The notes under the pieces were generated by a model. The model worked only from the letters and a program-made list of their open reading frames with translations. It ran no database searches and was not told where the DNA came from. Positions 1 to 9,078 of a DNA stretch of 64,000 nucleotides are shown piece by piece. The position numbers and the translations under genes are program-made. The stretch covers positions 248,001 to 312,000 of the forward strand of contig NZ_CP017834.1 of the NCBI RefSeq assembly GCF_001907975.1, read 5' to 3'. Source of the stretch: Silvanigrella aquatica (lineage in GTDB: Bacteria > Bdellovibrionota_B > Oligoflexia > Silvanigrellales > Silvanigrellaceae). Positions within the stretch are counted from its first letter, which is position 1. Every line of letters starts with the position of its first letter.

Positions 1-176
1 GGAAGAACTTGGTCACGTTCTGTTTCCAGAGTAGGGTTAATTTGGCGAAAAAGACCCAATAGCTCTGGTGGTTGAACATGCAAGTAGCTTGCAAGGACTT
101 GTATAGCCCATGGCCTTTCATCCGGCCATACTCTTTCAGCTCGTTCCATTTGCCTAATCAGTTCGTGCATATCCAT
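1..176 (-). CDS. Hypothetical protein, 5' part only (cut by left window edge)
   Basis: An open frame reads leftwards off the window edge from ATG at 176. It starts MDMHELIRQMERAERVW, has no stop over 58 codons, and is preceded by an AAGGAG ribosome site six bases before the ATG. The visible part is soluble, charged and probably helical, with several Trp and Pro residues. I do not recognise a family. The frame and ribosome site support a real gene; the function is unknown because the rest lies outside the window. Confidence 0.55.
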   Translation of the reverse strand, partial: MDMHELIRQMERAERVWPDERPWAIQVLASYLHVQPPELLGLFRQINPTLETERDQVL

Positions 177-299
177 AGCTTCTCCTTGATGGCTTTTCTT
201 CTTAGTAATAACAATACAGCAAACAACAAGCTCAAAAAACATTCAGCAACAAATACATGCGACTTTAGATCGCAATGGTCAAGACAATTTTTTGGCTGA

Positions 300-683
300 G
301 CCTGCTTTTAGTAAATTTTAATCCTTGAATGTAGGAAGCTTATCAGGATATTTGCCTGCTAACTATAAATTTCCTCATGTCAAACAAATTTATATCTCAT
401 GGTACTGATGAGTTTGTATAATTCTTTTTTCAGATAAATTTTTGATTGAATTTGATGCTATTTGAGGGCGTGTCGCATTTGATACAAGAGGACAAGGAAC
501 TGGCTCATAAATGATACACAGTTTGAGCTCTATGATATCCAAACGCTTGAATTAGAGTGCAAATCAGAATATTTAAAGTTGGCATGAAAATTGCTTGGTA
601 GGAAAAGTTGTTCTTTTTATCTTTTCAAAGGACTTTTTGAAAAATAAAAGCAATGTGTTTTAATTTCTTTTGGAGAAACATAA
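300..683. other. Intergenic stretch with no supported gene
   Basis: No frame here combines a ribosome site with a credible length. A short open stretch around 490-590 (ending SEYLKLA) has coding-like composition but no start and is bounded by stops. It may be a decayed gene remnant, but nothing identifies it. Confidence 0.4.
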
Positions 684-899
684 ATGTACACACTGTTAAA
701 TACCATTAAAAATATGAGTCAATCACCTAATTATAGTTCATCAGCAAATATGACTAAAGCGATTGCCGAAAATATTTTTAAGGATCTCAGGGCTTATGGC
801 CTTGGCGACAAAGACATTGTTGCTATCTCTTCTGAAATTTTAAATCGACTCACTGACGATCTCAAAAGCCGCAACGAGAGAAACCAAGCTGAAAGCTAA
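684..899 (+). CDS. Small helical protein of unknown function (71 aa)
   Basis: The ATG at 684 is preceded by TTTGGAGAAACATAA, a GGAG ribosome site at good spacing. The protein has a Ser/Asn-rich start and then a probable amphipathic helix with alternating charge (residues 22-65), without signal peptide or membrane segment. It is soluble and cytoplasmic by appearance. A strong hairpin plus T-run terminator follows at 985-1017, consistent with a short monocistronic transcript. I do not recognise the family; the ribosome site and terminator are the main support. Confidence 0.6.
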   Translation: MYTLLNTIKNMSQSPNYSSSANMTKAIAENIFKDLRAYGLGDKDIVAISSEILNRLTDDLKSRNERNQAES

Positions 900-984
900 A
901 AAATAATAAAATGAAGGAGCTCAGTATTTTTATTACCAAGCTCCAAAGGTAGGACAGATTTTTTAGAATCTGTTAGAAACGGGT

Positions 985-1017
985 GCAGGATAATTGTTTA
1001 TATTATCCTGCTTTTTT
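985..1017 (+). terminator. Intrinsic terminator of the small helical gene
   Basis: A perfect 10-bp inverted repeat, GCAGGATAAT / ATTATCCTGC with a 7-nt loop, is followed by T6. It terminates plus-strand transcription. The right arm and the T-run are also the last codons and stop of the lysine-rich gene on the other strand. Confidence 0.8.
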
Positions 1018-1407
1018 GAGGTGCTTTTCAGAAGATTTTCTAGCAACAACTTTTTTAGCAGTTGCTTTTCTCTTAGAAGCTTTTTTCGTCCTTTTCTTAC
1101 GTGTTGGTTTCGCAACTAAGGAGAGTTTTGATTTGCGTTTTTTAGCGGAAGTCTTGCGTTTTCCAGCTGTTTTACGTTTACCAACTGTTTTACGTTTACC
1201 AACAGTCTTTCTCTTAGTCTTTCTTTTTTTAGGCGCTCCCGCTTTTTTAGTTGTGCGTTTTGCCTTAGTTTTTCTGCGAGTTGCTTTTTTAGCAGTAGTT
1301 TTTCTTTTTTTAGCTACTTTAGCTTTTGCAGACTTTCTACGTTTTTTACCGGTTGTCACTTTTTTTGCTTTTGAAGCACCGGCTTTTTTTCTTTTCCTTA
1401 CGACCAT
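1003..1407 (-). CDS. Lysine-rich histone-H1-like DNA-binding protein
   Basis: The protein is 134 aa and almost entirely Lys, Arg, Ala, Thr and Val, in short KRKT, KKA and AKK repeats, like eukaryotic H1 tails and bacterial H1-like proteins (Hc1/Hc2, AlgP C-terminus). Such proteins bind DNA non-specifically and compact the nucleoid. There is no folded-domain signature. The chosen start is the ATG at 1407, behind GAGAGGAAATC. An upstream in-frame ATG at 1455 would add 16 residues but has no ribosome site. Residues about 62-86 contain hexapeptide repeats (GKRKTV/A) encoded by an 18-bp tandem repeat. The gene is convergent with the small helical gene at 684 and divergent from aroE. Confidence 0.8.
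   Translation of the reverse strand: MVVRKRKKAGASKAKKVTTGKKRRKSAKAKVAKKRKTTAKKATRRKTKAKRTTKKAGAPKKRKTKRKTVGKRKTVGKRKTAGKRKTSAKKRKSKLSLVAKPTRKKRTKKASKRKATAKKVVARKSSEKHLKKAG
1151..1222. repeat. 18-bp tandem repeat inside the H1-like gene
   Basis: Consecutive 18-bp units start at 1151, 1169, 1187 and 1205. The central two, gttttacgtttaccaact and gttttacgtttaccaaca, differ at one base; the outer two are diverged. Each unit encodes six residues, so unit gain or loss keeps the frame and would only alter tail length. Confidence 0.75.
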
Positions 1408-1456
1408 ATGATTTCCTCTCCCATCATCACGGATGACGTAAATTTCATGCCACATA

Positions 1457-1499
1457 GCGTCTCACGACGCGCTCTACGCAAAAAAGCGTCTCCCGACGC
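1457..1499. repeat. Two near-identical mini-hairpins in the H1-like gene leader
   Basis: GCGTCTCACGACGC (1457-1470) and GCGTCTCCCGACGC (1486-1499) each form a 5-bp GCGTC/GACGC stem with a 4-nt loop. They lie 50-92 bases upstream of the H1-like start codon, probably in its leader RNA. They might be regulatory hairpins or a small dispersed repeat. Confidence 0.45.
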
Positions 1500-1652
1500 A
1501 TTAAATTTGCGCTTCCCTTTCCTATCGACATCTGCGAAAATATCTTGAGTTTATTTAACGAGTCTCCTTGCCCTTCTAACGAAATTTTGGCAAAAGTACG
1601 AAAAAATACAACACACTAGTATGAAAAATTTATAGTAATTATAGGTATTTAT

Positions 1653-2552
1653 ATGAGAAATGAGATTTCTGAGCATAATTCTTCAGCCCCGGATGGGAAA
1701 ACAAAATTTTGTTTTTTATTTGGTTCTCACATTGAGCATTCTTTGTCACCTGCAATTCATACCCGCTGGTTTCATGTTAACAATTTGAATTGTATTTATC
1801 TTCCGATGCAAATTCAGAATGAGTATCAATTTTTAAATATGATGAATTGTCTAACTCAGAGTCAGAATTTTTTAGGTGGAAATATAACATTACCATTCAA
1901 AAATTCAGCTTTGAAATTAGATTTTATGCGGTGCTCTGAAAACGTTAAAGTAACTCAAGCGGCAAACACAGTTTATAAAAACTCATTAGATGAGTGGTAT
2001 CTTGAAAATACAGATATTGCTGGCATTGAATTTTCCCTCAATTCTTTGCTGGTTCCAAATTCAGATTTTGAAATGATTGTTTTAGGAGGAGGTGGTGCAG
2101 CATCTTCTGTCATTTATAACGGAATTATAAATAAGTATTGTTCACGCATTGTGTGTCTGACAAGAAATCCTGTAAAGACTCTGCAAAAGTACCCTTTTCT
2201 TGCAAACGAAAGAAAAGTTAATTTGTACGCATTGAACACGGAATCCTTGTATCAATGGAGGGCAGTGAAATCTCAATCCATGAAGAGCACTCTTCTTATT
2301 AATACGTTGCCTTTAGGTATGACAAACCAAAATACTAAGGGAGTATATGGAGAAGAAAATTATTTTGCCATGTCTCTCATTCAGTGTCTTGATAAAGAAA
2401 CAGATTGTTACTTTGATTTGATTTATAAGGATACAGAAACAATAAGATTTGCTCAATATAAGGGTATTAAGTGTATCAATGGAAAGTTAATGTTAGAAAC
2501 TCAAGCAAAAAAAAGTTTTTTTCTTTGGACAGGTGTGCTTCCTATGAATTGA
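1653..2552 (+). CDS. aroE: Shikimate dehydrogenase
   Basis: NADPH-dependent reduction of 3-dehydroshikimate to shikimate in aromatic amino-acid synthesis. The 299-residue length is slightly above the usual 270-290. The substrate domain has the N-terminal SHIEHSLSPAIH motif (Ser-Leu-Ser-Pro) and NITLPFK with the catalytic Lys; NTD (ENTDIAG) supplies the catalytic Asp. The cofactor domain has the glycine loop VLGGGGAASSV and the later NTLPLGM motif; the C-terminal NGKLMLETQA helix is typical. The start at 1653 has an AGGT ribosome site. The 3' end overlaps the convergent aminotransferase gene by 11 bases. Confidence 0.9.
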   Translation: MRNEISEHNSSAPDGKTKFCFLFGSHIEHSLSPAIHTRWFHVNNLNCIYLPMQIQNEYQFLNMMNCLTQSQNFLGGNITLPFKNSALKLDFMRCSENVKVTQAANTVYKNSLDEWYLENTDIAGIEFSLNSLLVPNSDFEMIVLGGGGAASSVIYNGIINKYCSRIVCLTRNPVKTLQKYPFLANERKVNLYALNTESLYQWRAVKSQSMKSTLLINTLPLGMTNQNTKGVYGEENYFAMSLIQCLDKETDCYFDLIYKDTETIRFAQYKGIKCINGKLMLETQAKKSFFLWTGVLPMN

Positions 2553-3741
2553 GCAAAAGATCGGCGACGGATTGAAGCGTTTCCTCCTTTTTACAGAAAG
2601 CAAAACGTATCCAAGGTAAGCTCTTTGGTGCTTGTTTGTAAAAAGCAGAAAGAGGAATTGTTGTTACTTTATATGTTTCAACTAATTGCTTAGTATAAAT
2701 GATGTCCGAAATGTCTCCTGCTAAATTTTCGTAACTCGCTGTCAGAAAAAATGTTCCTTCTGAATTATGGACAAGAAATCCGGCTCGTTCTAAAATGGAC
2801 TTTAAAAAATTACGTTTTTTTAGATAACTTTCATTTTGTGAAAGCAGGTAATTTTGAAACCATTCTTTATTTTCCATGACACGCGCTAAACCTAATTGCG
2901 TGTAGGGACTGGTGCAAAAAACAGTAGCTTGATGCACTAAACGAACGCCATCTGTAAGATAAGCGGGAGCACATACCCATCCCGTTTTAAGACCTGTGAA
3001 GCCGAATGTTTTTGCTGCTGAGCTGATACGTACAACCAAATGCTGAATTTTTGGAAGTGTGCATAAAGAAACATGACGTGCGGGGCTATAGACCATATTT
3101 TCATAGACTTCATCGCTTAATACTATAGCATTTTTCTTTAATATTTTAGATGCAATGCGGTCGATTTCTTCTTCTGAAAATACTTTTCCTGTTGGATTAT
3201 GTGGCGAATTAAAAATAGCAACAGAAAAACCTTGCGAACATGCAGCATCAAATTCTGACCAATCTATAGACCAGCCCCCTCCTCGGACACCAACGGGTGT
3301 ATCAGGAGCATGAAGACGTACAGGAACAACTTCACCTCCCGCATTGGCTATGGCCTGGTAGTAAATATCGAAGGCTGGTTCGAAAACAAGAACGCGATCT
3401 CCAGGGTTGACAAAGGCATTTATGGCACAAAAAATCGCCTCTGAAGCGCCGCAAGTTACAGTAATTTCTGTTTCAGGATCGTAAATAACGCCTGTGGTTG
3501 ATTCTACGAAGTAAGAAATTTCCTTGCGTAAAGCGGCTTCACCATGAGATGGTGCATATTGGTTATGGCACGAAAGGACTTCTTTTGAAATGGCATCTAA
3601 AAGTGCTGTAGGGCCGTAAAAATCAGGAAAACCTTGTCCTAAATTTACGGCATTATGCAAGTTAGAAAGTGCTGTCATTTCTGAAAAAATGCTTTTCCCG
3701 GTGGAGTTCCATCTTTTCGCAATTCTGTTAGGGCTTTGCAT
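2542..3741 (-). CDS. Class I/II PLP-dependent aminotransferase
   Basis: Cytoplasmic fold-type I aminotransferase of 399 aa. Visible hallmarks are NLGQGFPDF, NQYAPSHGEAALR, the cofactor-binding CGASEAIF, FNSPHNPTGKV, LSDEVYENMVY and the Schiff-base lysine region SSAAKTFGFTGLKTGW. The NLGQGFPDF opening and overall pattern resemble the methionine/kynurenine/glutamine transaminase group (YbdL/KAT-like), so the amino donor is probably methionine, glutamine or an aromatic amino acid; this is inferred from similarity. The ATG at 3741 follows AAGGTATATAAAA. No neighbour fixes the pathway. Confidence 0.85.
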   Translation of the reverse strand: MQSPNRIAKRWNSTGKSIFSEMTALSNLHNAVNLGQGFPDFYGPTALLDAISKEVLSCHNQYAPSHGEAALRKEISYFVESTTGVIYDPETEITVTCGASEAIFCAINAFVNPGDRVLVFEPAFDIYYQAIANAGGEVVPVRLHAPDTPVGVRGGGWSIDWSEFDAACSQGFSVAIFNSPHNPTGKVFSEEEIDRIASKILKKNAIVLSDEVYENMVYSPARHVSLCTLPKIQHLVVRISSAAKTFGFTGLKTGWVCAPAYLTDGVRLVHQATVFCTSPYTQLGLARVMENKEWFQNYLLSQNESYLKKRNFLKSILERAGFLVHNSEGTFFLTASYENLAGDISDIIYTKQLVETYKVTTIPLSAFYKQAPKSLPWIRFAFCKKEETLQSVADLLLNS

Positions 3742-3969
3742 TTTTATATACCTTTAACTTAAATGGATGATTTTATTTTGAAGTTATAAATCATCGTGAT
3801 TTTATGATTTATTTTAGACGCACGAGAGAAAATTCTAGGTCACATAGAGACATTCTTTTCGTGTTTGTAAAAACTAAATAGAGACCAGGGAGCTAATTTA
3901 AATCAAGAATCTTAAAAAAATCAACGTGCAACAAAAAAAATTATAATGGGATAAGGATTTGAGGCAGAA

Positions 3970-5013
3970 GTGGAATTTAAAAAAAATTCTTTAAATAAAT
4001 TTGAATTTAATATGATTGAGAAACTATTAAAATTAGATAATTTAACGAAATTAAATAGTGGAAAAATATTATTAAATTTACAAATTTCAGGTGGCATGGA
4101 CAGTATGTGTCTTCTTAATGCTGTCAGCAAAGTTTTAAATTCAAAATTTTTTATTACCCAAAATACATTTGAAGTCATTGCACAACATTTTAATCATAAA
4201 AAAAGAGGCATAGAGTCTGATGAAGATGCTGTCTTGGTTGAGCAAGTCTGTCTTAAATTAGGCATACCTTTTTATTTAGAAACTTATGATAATCATAAAA
4301 TTGAAAATAAAAATTTTCAAAATGAGGCTCGTAAGTGGAGAAAATCAAAAGCTTTAGATTTAACTCAAACAATAAATTCGAATTTGACGTATGATCGCTG
4401 TTTTATTGTTACTGCTCATCACGCACGTGATCATGTGGAAACTGTGGTCATGCATTTGTTACGCGGTTGTTCTCTTAATGGGCTTTTAGGAATTCAAGAA
4501 TTTGACGATCAAAAGATTTATTTTAGGCCATTTTATAATATTGAATATGAAAAAATAAAAAAATATTGTGATGAAGAAAGTGTGTCTTTTAGAGTAGATA
4601 GTTCAAATTTAACTGACGAATATGAAAGGAATTATATTCGCAACCAGATTCTGCCGCATTTTAAAAATGTAAAAAGAACTTATGAAAAGTCCTTTCTCTC
4701 TATGTCTGCGCATGTGCAAGAGCATTTAGAACTTGTATCATCAAGAAAAGATTTCATTAAGGGGCACAAAATAGTGTTTTTTAAAGGTATGTTATTATCT
4801 GAATTATATGAGCAGTTTATTATGAAAGAAAAAGATTTAATGAGAATTTTAACTCGAAATGTAATGAATAATATTTTTCATGAATTGGAAGTATTTAGTA
4901 AAAATGGGATGCTACAAAAAGAAATTAATTTAAGGGGGGATTGGATTGTTCAACTTATTAAAGGTAATGATAACATAGAGATAGATGTTTTTCAAAAAAA
5001 AACTAATAAATGA
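3970..5013 (+). CDS. tilS: tRNA(Ile)-lysidine synthase
   Basis: Ligates lysine to C34 of tRNA-Ile(CAU), using ATP, so that AUA is read as isoleucine. The PP-loop SGGMDS is at residues 40-45. Also typical are FNHKKRG (the AQHFNHKKRGIESDEDA region), TAHHARDHVET, and SNLTDEYERNYIRN of the lysidine synthase core. The C-terminal region is short and divergent. The start is GTG at 3970 behind GAGG (3961-3964). It precedes ftsH by 141 bases, an order common in bacteria. A-rich codon use fits a genome that relies on AUA. Confidence 0.9.
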   Translation: MEFKKNSLNKFEFNMIEKLLKLDNLTKLNSGKILLNLQISGGMDSMCLLNAVSKVLNSKFFITQNTFEVIAQHFNHKKRGIESDEDAVLVEQVCLKLGIPFYLETYDNHKIENKNFQNEARKWRKSKALDLTQTINSNLTYDRCFIVTAHHARDHVETVVMHLLRGCSLNGLLGIQEFDDQKIYFRPFYNIEYEKIKKYCDEESVSFRVDSSNLTDEYERNYIRNQILPHFKNVKRTYEKSFLSMSAHVQEHLELVSSRKDFIKGHKIVFFKGMLLSELYEQFIMKEKDLMRILTRNVMNNIFHELEVFSKNGMLQKEINLRGDWIVQLIKGNDNIEIDVFQKKTNK

Positions 5014-5154
5014 ATTATGTAAGCGGCTTGACTTACCGAACTAACGTTGCAAATTGTGCAGTAGGGTGTAGAGTTCGCCTGTTTAGTGGCATAAGATACT
5101 TATGAGCCTCCAACCAGACTCGGGGCTGAATAAAGTGAAAGTTAAGGAGCTCGA

Positions 5155-7116
5155 ATGGGTAAAGAATCCTGGGTGAAAGCTGCGTTGGTGTGGGCAGCAA
5201 TTATTATTTTGTTTGTACTTTCTTTTAAGTTTTTATATAAGCCACATGAAGATGTGCAAAAGACATACCCTCAATTTCAGAGTTATGTCGAAAAAGCTGC
5301 GGGTGATCCTCAAAGTATTCTAAGCGTAAGCATTCGCTCGGATAATTTACGAGGCGATGAAATTACAGCAAAGCTAAAAGACAATACCTCTGTAATCACT
5401 TACGCACCTGCGGATGATGGCGTTCGCGCTCAATTGCGTAAAGATCTTGAAGGTAAAAAAATTCCTATTAACTATGAAAAGCCGGATGAAGGCAGCATGT
5501 GGATTAATTTTTTAACCATGTGGCTTCCCCTCATTATCATTGTTGTTTTTATGCTTTTATTCTTGCGTAACATGCAAGGTGCGGGCGGAAAAGCAATGTC
5601 TTTTGGTAAAAGCAGAGCTAAGCTTCAGTCGGATAGTGCTAATAAAGTAACCTTTAAAGATGTTGCAGGAATTGAAGAAGTTAAGCAAGAATGTTCTGAA
5701 ATTGTAGCGTTCTTAAAAGATCATAAAAAGTTCCAAGATATTGGAGCAAGAATACCCAAAGGTGTTCTTATGATGGGAGCGCCAGGAACAGGTAAAACCC
5801 TTCTTGCACGCGCTATTGCAGGAGAAGCTGGAGTCCCCTTTTTCACTATTTCGGGTTCCGATTTTGTGGAAATGTTTGTTGGTGTGGGCGCTTCTCGTGT
5901 ACGCGATTTATTCGAAAATGCAAAGAAAAATTCCCCTTGCATAATCTTTATCGATGAAATTGACGCTGTGGGCCGTCATCGCGGTGCCGGTGTCGGTGGC
6001 GGGCATGACGAACGTGAGCAAACTCTAAATCAACTGTTGGTTGAAATGGATGGATTTGAAGCAAACGATGCTGTGATTGTCATTGCCGCAACAAACCGTC
6101 CTGATGTTCTTGATCCTGCTCTTTTAAGACCTGGTCGTTTTGATAGACGCGTTATGGTCGGTCTTCCTGATGTTCGTGGACGTAAAGAAATTCTTGGCGT
6201 TCATATGAAGAAAATCAGGCATACAGAAGATATTAATGTTGAGAGAATTGCTTTAGGAACTCCCGGTTTTTCAGGTGCTGACTTGGAAAATCTATGTAAT
6301 GAAGCCGCCCTTATGGCTGCGCGTAATGGCATGAAACGCGTTACAGAAAAAGATTTTGAAGCCGCAAAAGATAAAATTTTGATGGGACCTGAACGTCGTA
6401 GTGCTGTTTTACCTAAGGAAACAATTAAGGTTACAGCTTATCATGAAGCAGGACACGCACTCGTGTCACATTTCCTCAAATCACGTGAAAATGTGCACAA
6501 AATCACTGTCATTCCACGTGGGCAAGCTTTGGGTGTGACAGCTTATTTGCCTAAGGAAGACGTCTATGGATATTCAAAAGAAGATCTCCTGACTAAAATA
6601 GCCTTTGCTATGGGCGGTCGTGCCGCGGAAGAAATCAAGTTTTCTCAGTTTACCACGGGCGCTTCAAACGATATTCAGCAGGCAACAGAGCTTGCACGTC
6701 GCATGGTTTGTCAATTTGGTATGAGCCGCTTAGGGCCTATTAATTTTGGTCAAAAGAGTGAAAATCCATTTTTAGGGCGTGATTGGGGTGAAAGCCGCAA
6801 CTATTCTGAAACTTTGGCGCATGAAATCGATATGGAAGTTTCAAAAATTATTAACACCCAGTATGAACTCGCTAAACAAGTTCTTATAGACCACATGGAT
6901 GTTTTTGAGCGTGTTTCTAATATATTGCTTGAGGTAGAAACATTAGACAGCGAAGAGTTTTTAGCTGTTGTAGATACCGAGGCCACTTCGGAGCAAATTA
7001 AAGAAATGCAAGCAAAGAAAATCTCAAGTGGGAATAGCGAAGGTGATCAGGGAGGCACAAAAGCAGAGCAAGCCTCTACTATAAACTCCTTAAATACGAC
7101 GCCAACGCCTGCTTAA
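5155..7116 (+). CDS. ftsH: ATP-dependent zinc metalloprotease FtsH
   Basis: Inner-membrane AAA+ protease that degrades unneeded or damaged membrane and regulatory proteins. The 653-residue length is standard. Two transmembrane segments (about 9-27 and 115-137) flank a periplasmic domain. AAA module: Walker A GAPGTGKT at 208-215, Walker [13 protein letters not shown], second region of homology [21 protein letters not shown]. The zinc site HEAGH is at 430-434, with the third ligand in the DIQQAT region. The C-terminus is Ser/Thr/Gln-rich. The ATG follows AAGGAGCTCGA. A strong terminator follows at 7134-7176. Confidence 0.97.
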   Translation: MGKESWVKAALVWAAIIILFVLSFKFLYKPHEDVQKTYPQFQSYVEKAAGDPQSILSVSIRSDNLRGDEITAKLKDNTSVITYAPADDGVRAQLRKDLEGKKIPINYEKPDEGSMWINFLTMWLPLIIIVVFMLLFLRNMQGAGGKAMSFGKSRAKLQSDSANKVTFKDVAGIEEVKQECSEIVAFLKDHKKFQDIGARIPKGVLMMGAPGTGKTLLARAIAGEAGVPFFTISGSDFVEMFVGVGASRVRDLFENAKKNSPCIIFIDEIDAVGRHRGAGVGGGHDEREQTLNQLLVEMDGFEANDAVIVIAATNRPDVLDPALLRPGRFDRRVMVGLPDVRGRKEILGVHMKKIRHTEDINVERIALGTPGFSGADLENLCNEAALMAARNGMKRVTEKDFEAAKDKILMGPERRSAVLPKETIKVTAYHEAGHALVSHFLKSRENVHKITVIPRGQALGVTAYLPKEDVYGYSKEDLLTKIAFAMGGRAAEEIKFSQFTTGASNDIQQATELARRMVCQFGMSRLGPINFGQKSENPFLGRDWGESRNYSETLAHEIDMEVSKIINTQYELAKQVLIDHMDVFERVSNILLEVETLDSEEFLAVVDTEATSEQIKEMQAKKISSGNSEGDQGGTKAEQASTINSLNTTPTPA

Positions 7117-7133
7117 TATTAAGCTATTGTGGC

Positions 7134-7176
7134 AAAAAGCCTCAGTTTTCCTGCAAATTGGAAGCTGAGGCTTTTT
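7134..7176 (+). terminator. Intrinsic terminator after ftsH
   Basis: A 12-bp stem AAAAAGCCTCAG / CTGAGGCTTTTT, with an inner TTCC/GGAA extension, ends in T5. It separates ftsH from folP. Confidence 0.85.
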
Positions 7177-7224
7177 CAATTTTAAAGGTGCTGACTTGTC
7201 ATCAAATTAAAAAAAAGGAAATAA

Positions 7225-8079
7225 ATGAATTTAACAGGTGCTCATAAATTTGAAGAGCTATGCCGTAAAAACAATTCGATTTGGATGGGAATTATTAACT
7301 TAACACCTGACAGTTTTAGCGATGGTGGTTTGTATAATATTAAGCAAAAGGCATTGAATAGAGCTCAGGAGTTAGTAAATAAAGGAGCAAAAATTATAGA
7401 TTTTGGTGGGGTATCTACAAGACCATTCCCCCAAGAAATTAATGCAAATACGGAACTAGAGCGTGTTTATGAAGTGATCTTTTCTGCAAGAGCTATATTG
7501 CCAAAAGATATATTAATAAGTATTGATTCCTATTCTCCTCTTGTTACAAATAGGTTAGCAAAAGAGGGATTAATTGATATTATTAATGATCCCTTTTCTT
7601 CTTCTTGTGAAGAACAGATTGAGCTAGAAAATAATTCCTATATTAAAATTAATAATGCCTTTGTCGCCGCAAAATATAAATTAGGTTATATTATCATGCA
7701 TATGCAAGGTAAGCCTAATAATATGCAGCTGAATCCACAATATCGTGATTGCGGTCATGAAGTGATTTCTTTTTTAAAAGAAAAAATTCAATTTGTCGAA
7801 AAAGAAGGAGTTTCATTTATTGCAGTTGATCCGGGTATTGGTTTTGGAAAATTATTAGAACATAATTTAGAATTATTATCGAAAAATTTTTTAAATAATC
7901 TTTCTAAATTAGGCAAACCTATTTTAATTGGGCTGTCCAGGAAATCATTTTTAGCAAAACTTTACCCTGAATGTATTGAACCTGTCTCAAGAGATAAAGT
8001 CACAAAAGAATTTGAATGGAAATGTATACAAAATGGCGTGAAAATAATTCGTTCTCATGTTATGCCTTCTGAACTGTGA
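7225..8079 (+). CDS. folP: Dihydropteroate synthase
   Basis: Condenses p-aminobenzoate with 6-hydroxymethyl-dihydropterin pyrophosphate in folate synthesis; the target of sulfonamides. The family signature GIINLTPDSFSDGG is at residues 24-37, followed by IIDFGGVSTRP, SIDSYSP, DIINDP and the late DPGIGFGK and LIGLSRKSF. The length of 284 aa is normal. The ATG follows an AAAGGAAATAA ribosome site. The HAD gene begins 34 bases downstream, suggesting co-transcription. Confidence 0.92.
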   Translation: MNLTGAHKFEELCRKNNSIWMGIINLTPDSFSDGGLYNIKQKALNRAQELVNKGAKIIDFGGVSTRPFPQEINANTELERVYEVIFSARAILPKDILISIDSYSPLVTNRLAKEGLIDIINDPFSSSCEEQIELENNSYIKINNAFVAAKYKLGYIIMHMQGKPNNMQLNPQYRDCGHEVISFLKEKIQFVEKEGVSFIAVDPGIGFGKLLEHNLELLSKNFLNNLSKLGKPILIGLSRKSFLAKLYPECIEPVSRDKVTKEFEWKCIQNGVKIIRSHVMPSEL

Positions 8080-8113
8080 TTTGATGAATTGTTTAACGAA
8101 ACAGGAAATAAAA

Positions 8114-9064
8114 ATGGACTCAAATGAACTGTGGCATGTGATTCAAAATCAAATTGACACTATAAAAAAAGAAACAGATGCATCACACCATCCTATTTTA
8201 GAACGGGCATGTGATTCTATAAAACACGCCGTAGATAAATTTTTTGCAGAACAAGTTGCTATGGGGCTTCCTCACCCCCACCCTCGCAGTCGCATATATC
8301 GTTCGGAGCCTAAATTTTGGAATATTCGTGATACAAATTCTTTAGAAATTTTAAATTTAATTCTTAAAAAATCTAAAAAAGTAAAGAAGCCAGCGGCCTG
8401 TATTTTTGATTTAGATGGTACTTTATTTGATGTAGGATATCGTACAATTGGAATACTTAAAGAATGGTTAAATTCTGAAGCTGCTGCCAACTTTGAACAA
8501 AGTCTTGTGCAAAAAGTGGCAAAAATTAATTATAGTCACGTTGGTTACAGTTTGTCTCATATGTTTGAAAATTCAGGATTCGATTTAAGAAATCAGCAAA
8601 TCGCAGCCCTTTTCTCTTCAATTGAAAGAGTTTGGAAAAGAAAGTTTTTTGATGGAGAAAGTCTTGTCAATTACGATCAAATAATAAATAATTCAAATAT
8701 ATTTGTGAATGAAATATATAAAAATAATATTGAAATTTTTTATCTCACGGGTAGATATGAGCATTCTATGTATAATGGGACATTAGAGCAATTGAATAAA
8801 TTTAATTTTCCACTTAAGGAAAAAAATCTTATTTTAAAAGCAAATCCATTTGCAGATGATCAATTATTTAAAGCAGAACAAGTGCGTATTATATCTGAAA
8901 AATATGAAGTAGTAGCTAATTTTGAAAATGAATATTTAAATTTGGCTTATATGGCATTAGAAATAAAGAATGCTTTAAACATTATTGTGGACTCTCAGCA
9001 TTCGGGAAGACCTACTCCCGAATTGGATATGATCATTTATCGCATTCCCCATTTTGACAAATAA
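8114..9064 (+). CDS. HAD-superfamily phosphatase-like protein
   Basis: A 316-aa protein with HAD motif I CIFDLDGTLFDVG (nucleophile Asp and acid Asp two residues later), motif II in IFYLTGRYE, and a plausible motif III Lys in ILKANPFADDQLFKAEQ; motif IV may be the acidic NFENEYLN. Roughly 80 N-terminal residues precede the HAD core, more than in the smallest members. The substrate is unknown. The chosen start is ATG at 8114 behind ACAGGAAATAAAA; an in-frame start at 8057, inside folP, lacks a ribosome site. It lies between folP and a PatB-type lyase, probably in one transcript. Confidence 0.8.
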   Translation: MDSNELWHVIQNQIDTIKKETDASHHPILERACDSIKHAVDKFFAEQVAMGLPHPHPRSRIYRSEPKFWNIRDTNSLEILNLILKKSKKVKKPAACIFDLDGTLFDVGYRTIGILKEWLNSEAAANFEQSLVQKVAKINYSHVGYSLSHMFENSGFDLRNQQIAALFSSIERVWKRKFFDGESLVNYDQIINNSNIFVNEIYKNNIEIFYLTGRYEHSMYNGTLEQLNKFNFPLKEKNLILKANPFADDQLFKAEQVRIISEKYEVVANFENEYLNLAYMALEIKNALNIIVDSQHSGRPTPELDMIIYRIPHFDK

Positions 9065-9078
9065 TATTGAGGGAATAT

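Noticed and set aside
72-299. 75-codon plus-strand frame at the left edge
   Set aside because: Overlaps the better-supported minus-strand gene (1-176), no ribosome site, no protein-like composition.
983-1411. 142-codon plus-strand frame rich in Phe, Leu and Val
   Set aside because: Exact antisense of the Lys-rich gene; lysine codons read backwards give Phe/Leu. No ribosome site, and it crosses the terminator.
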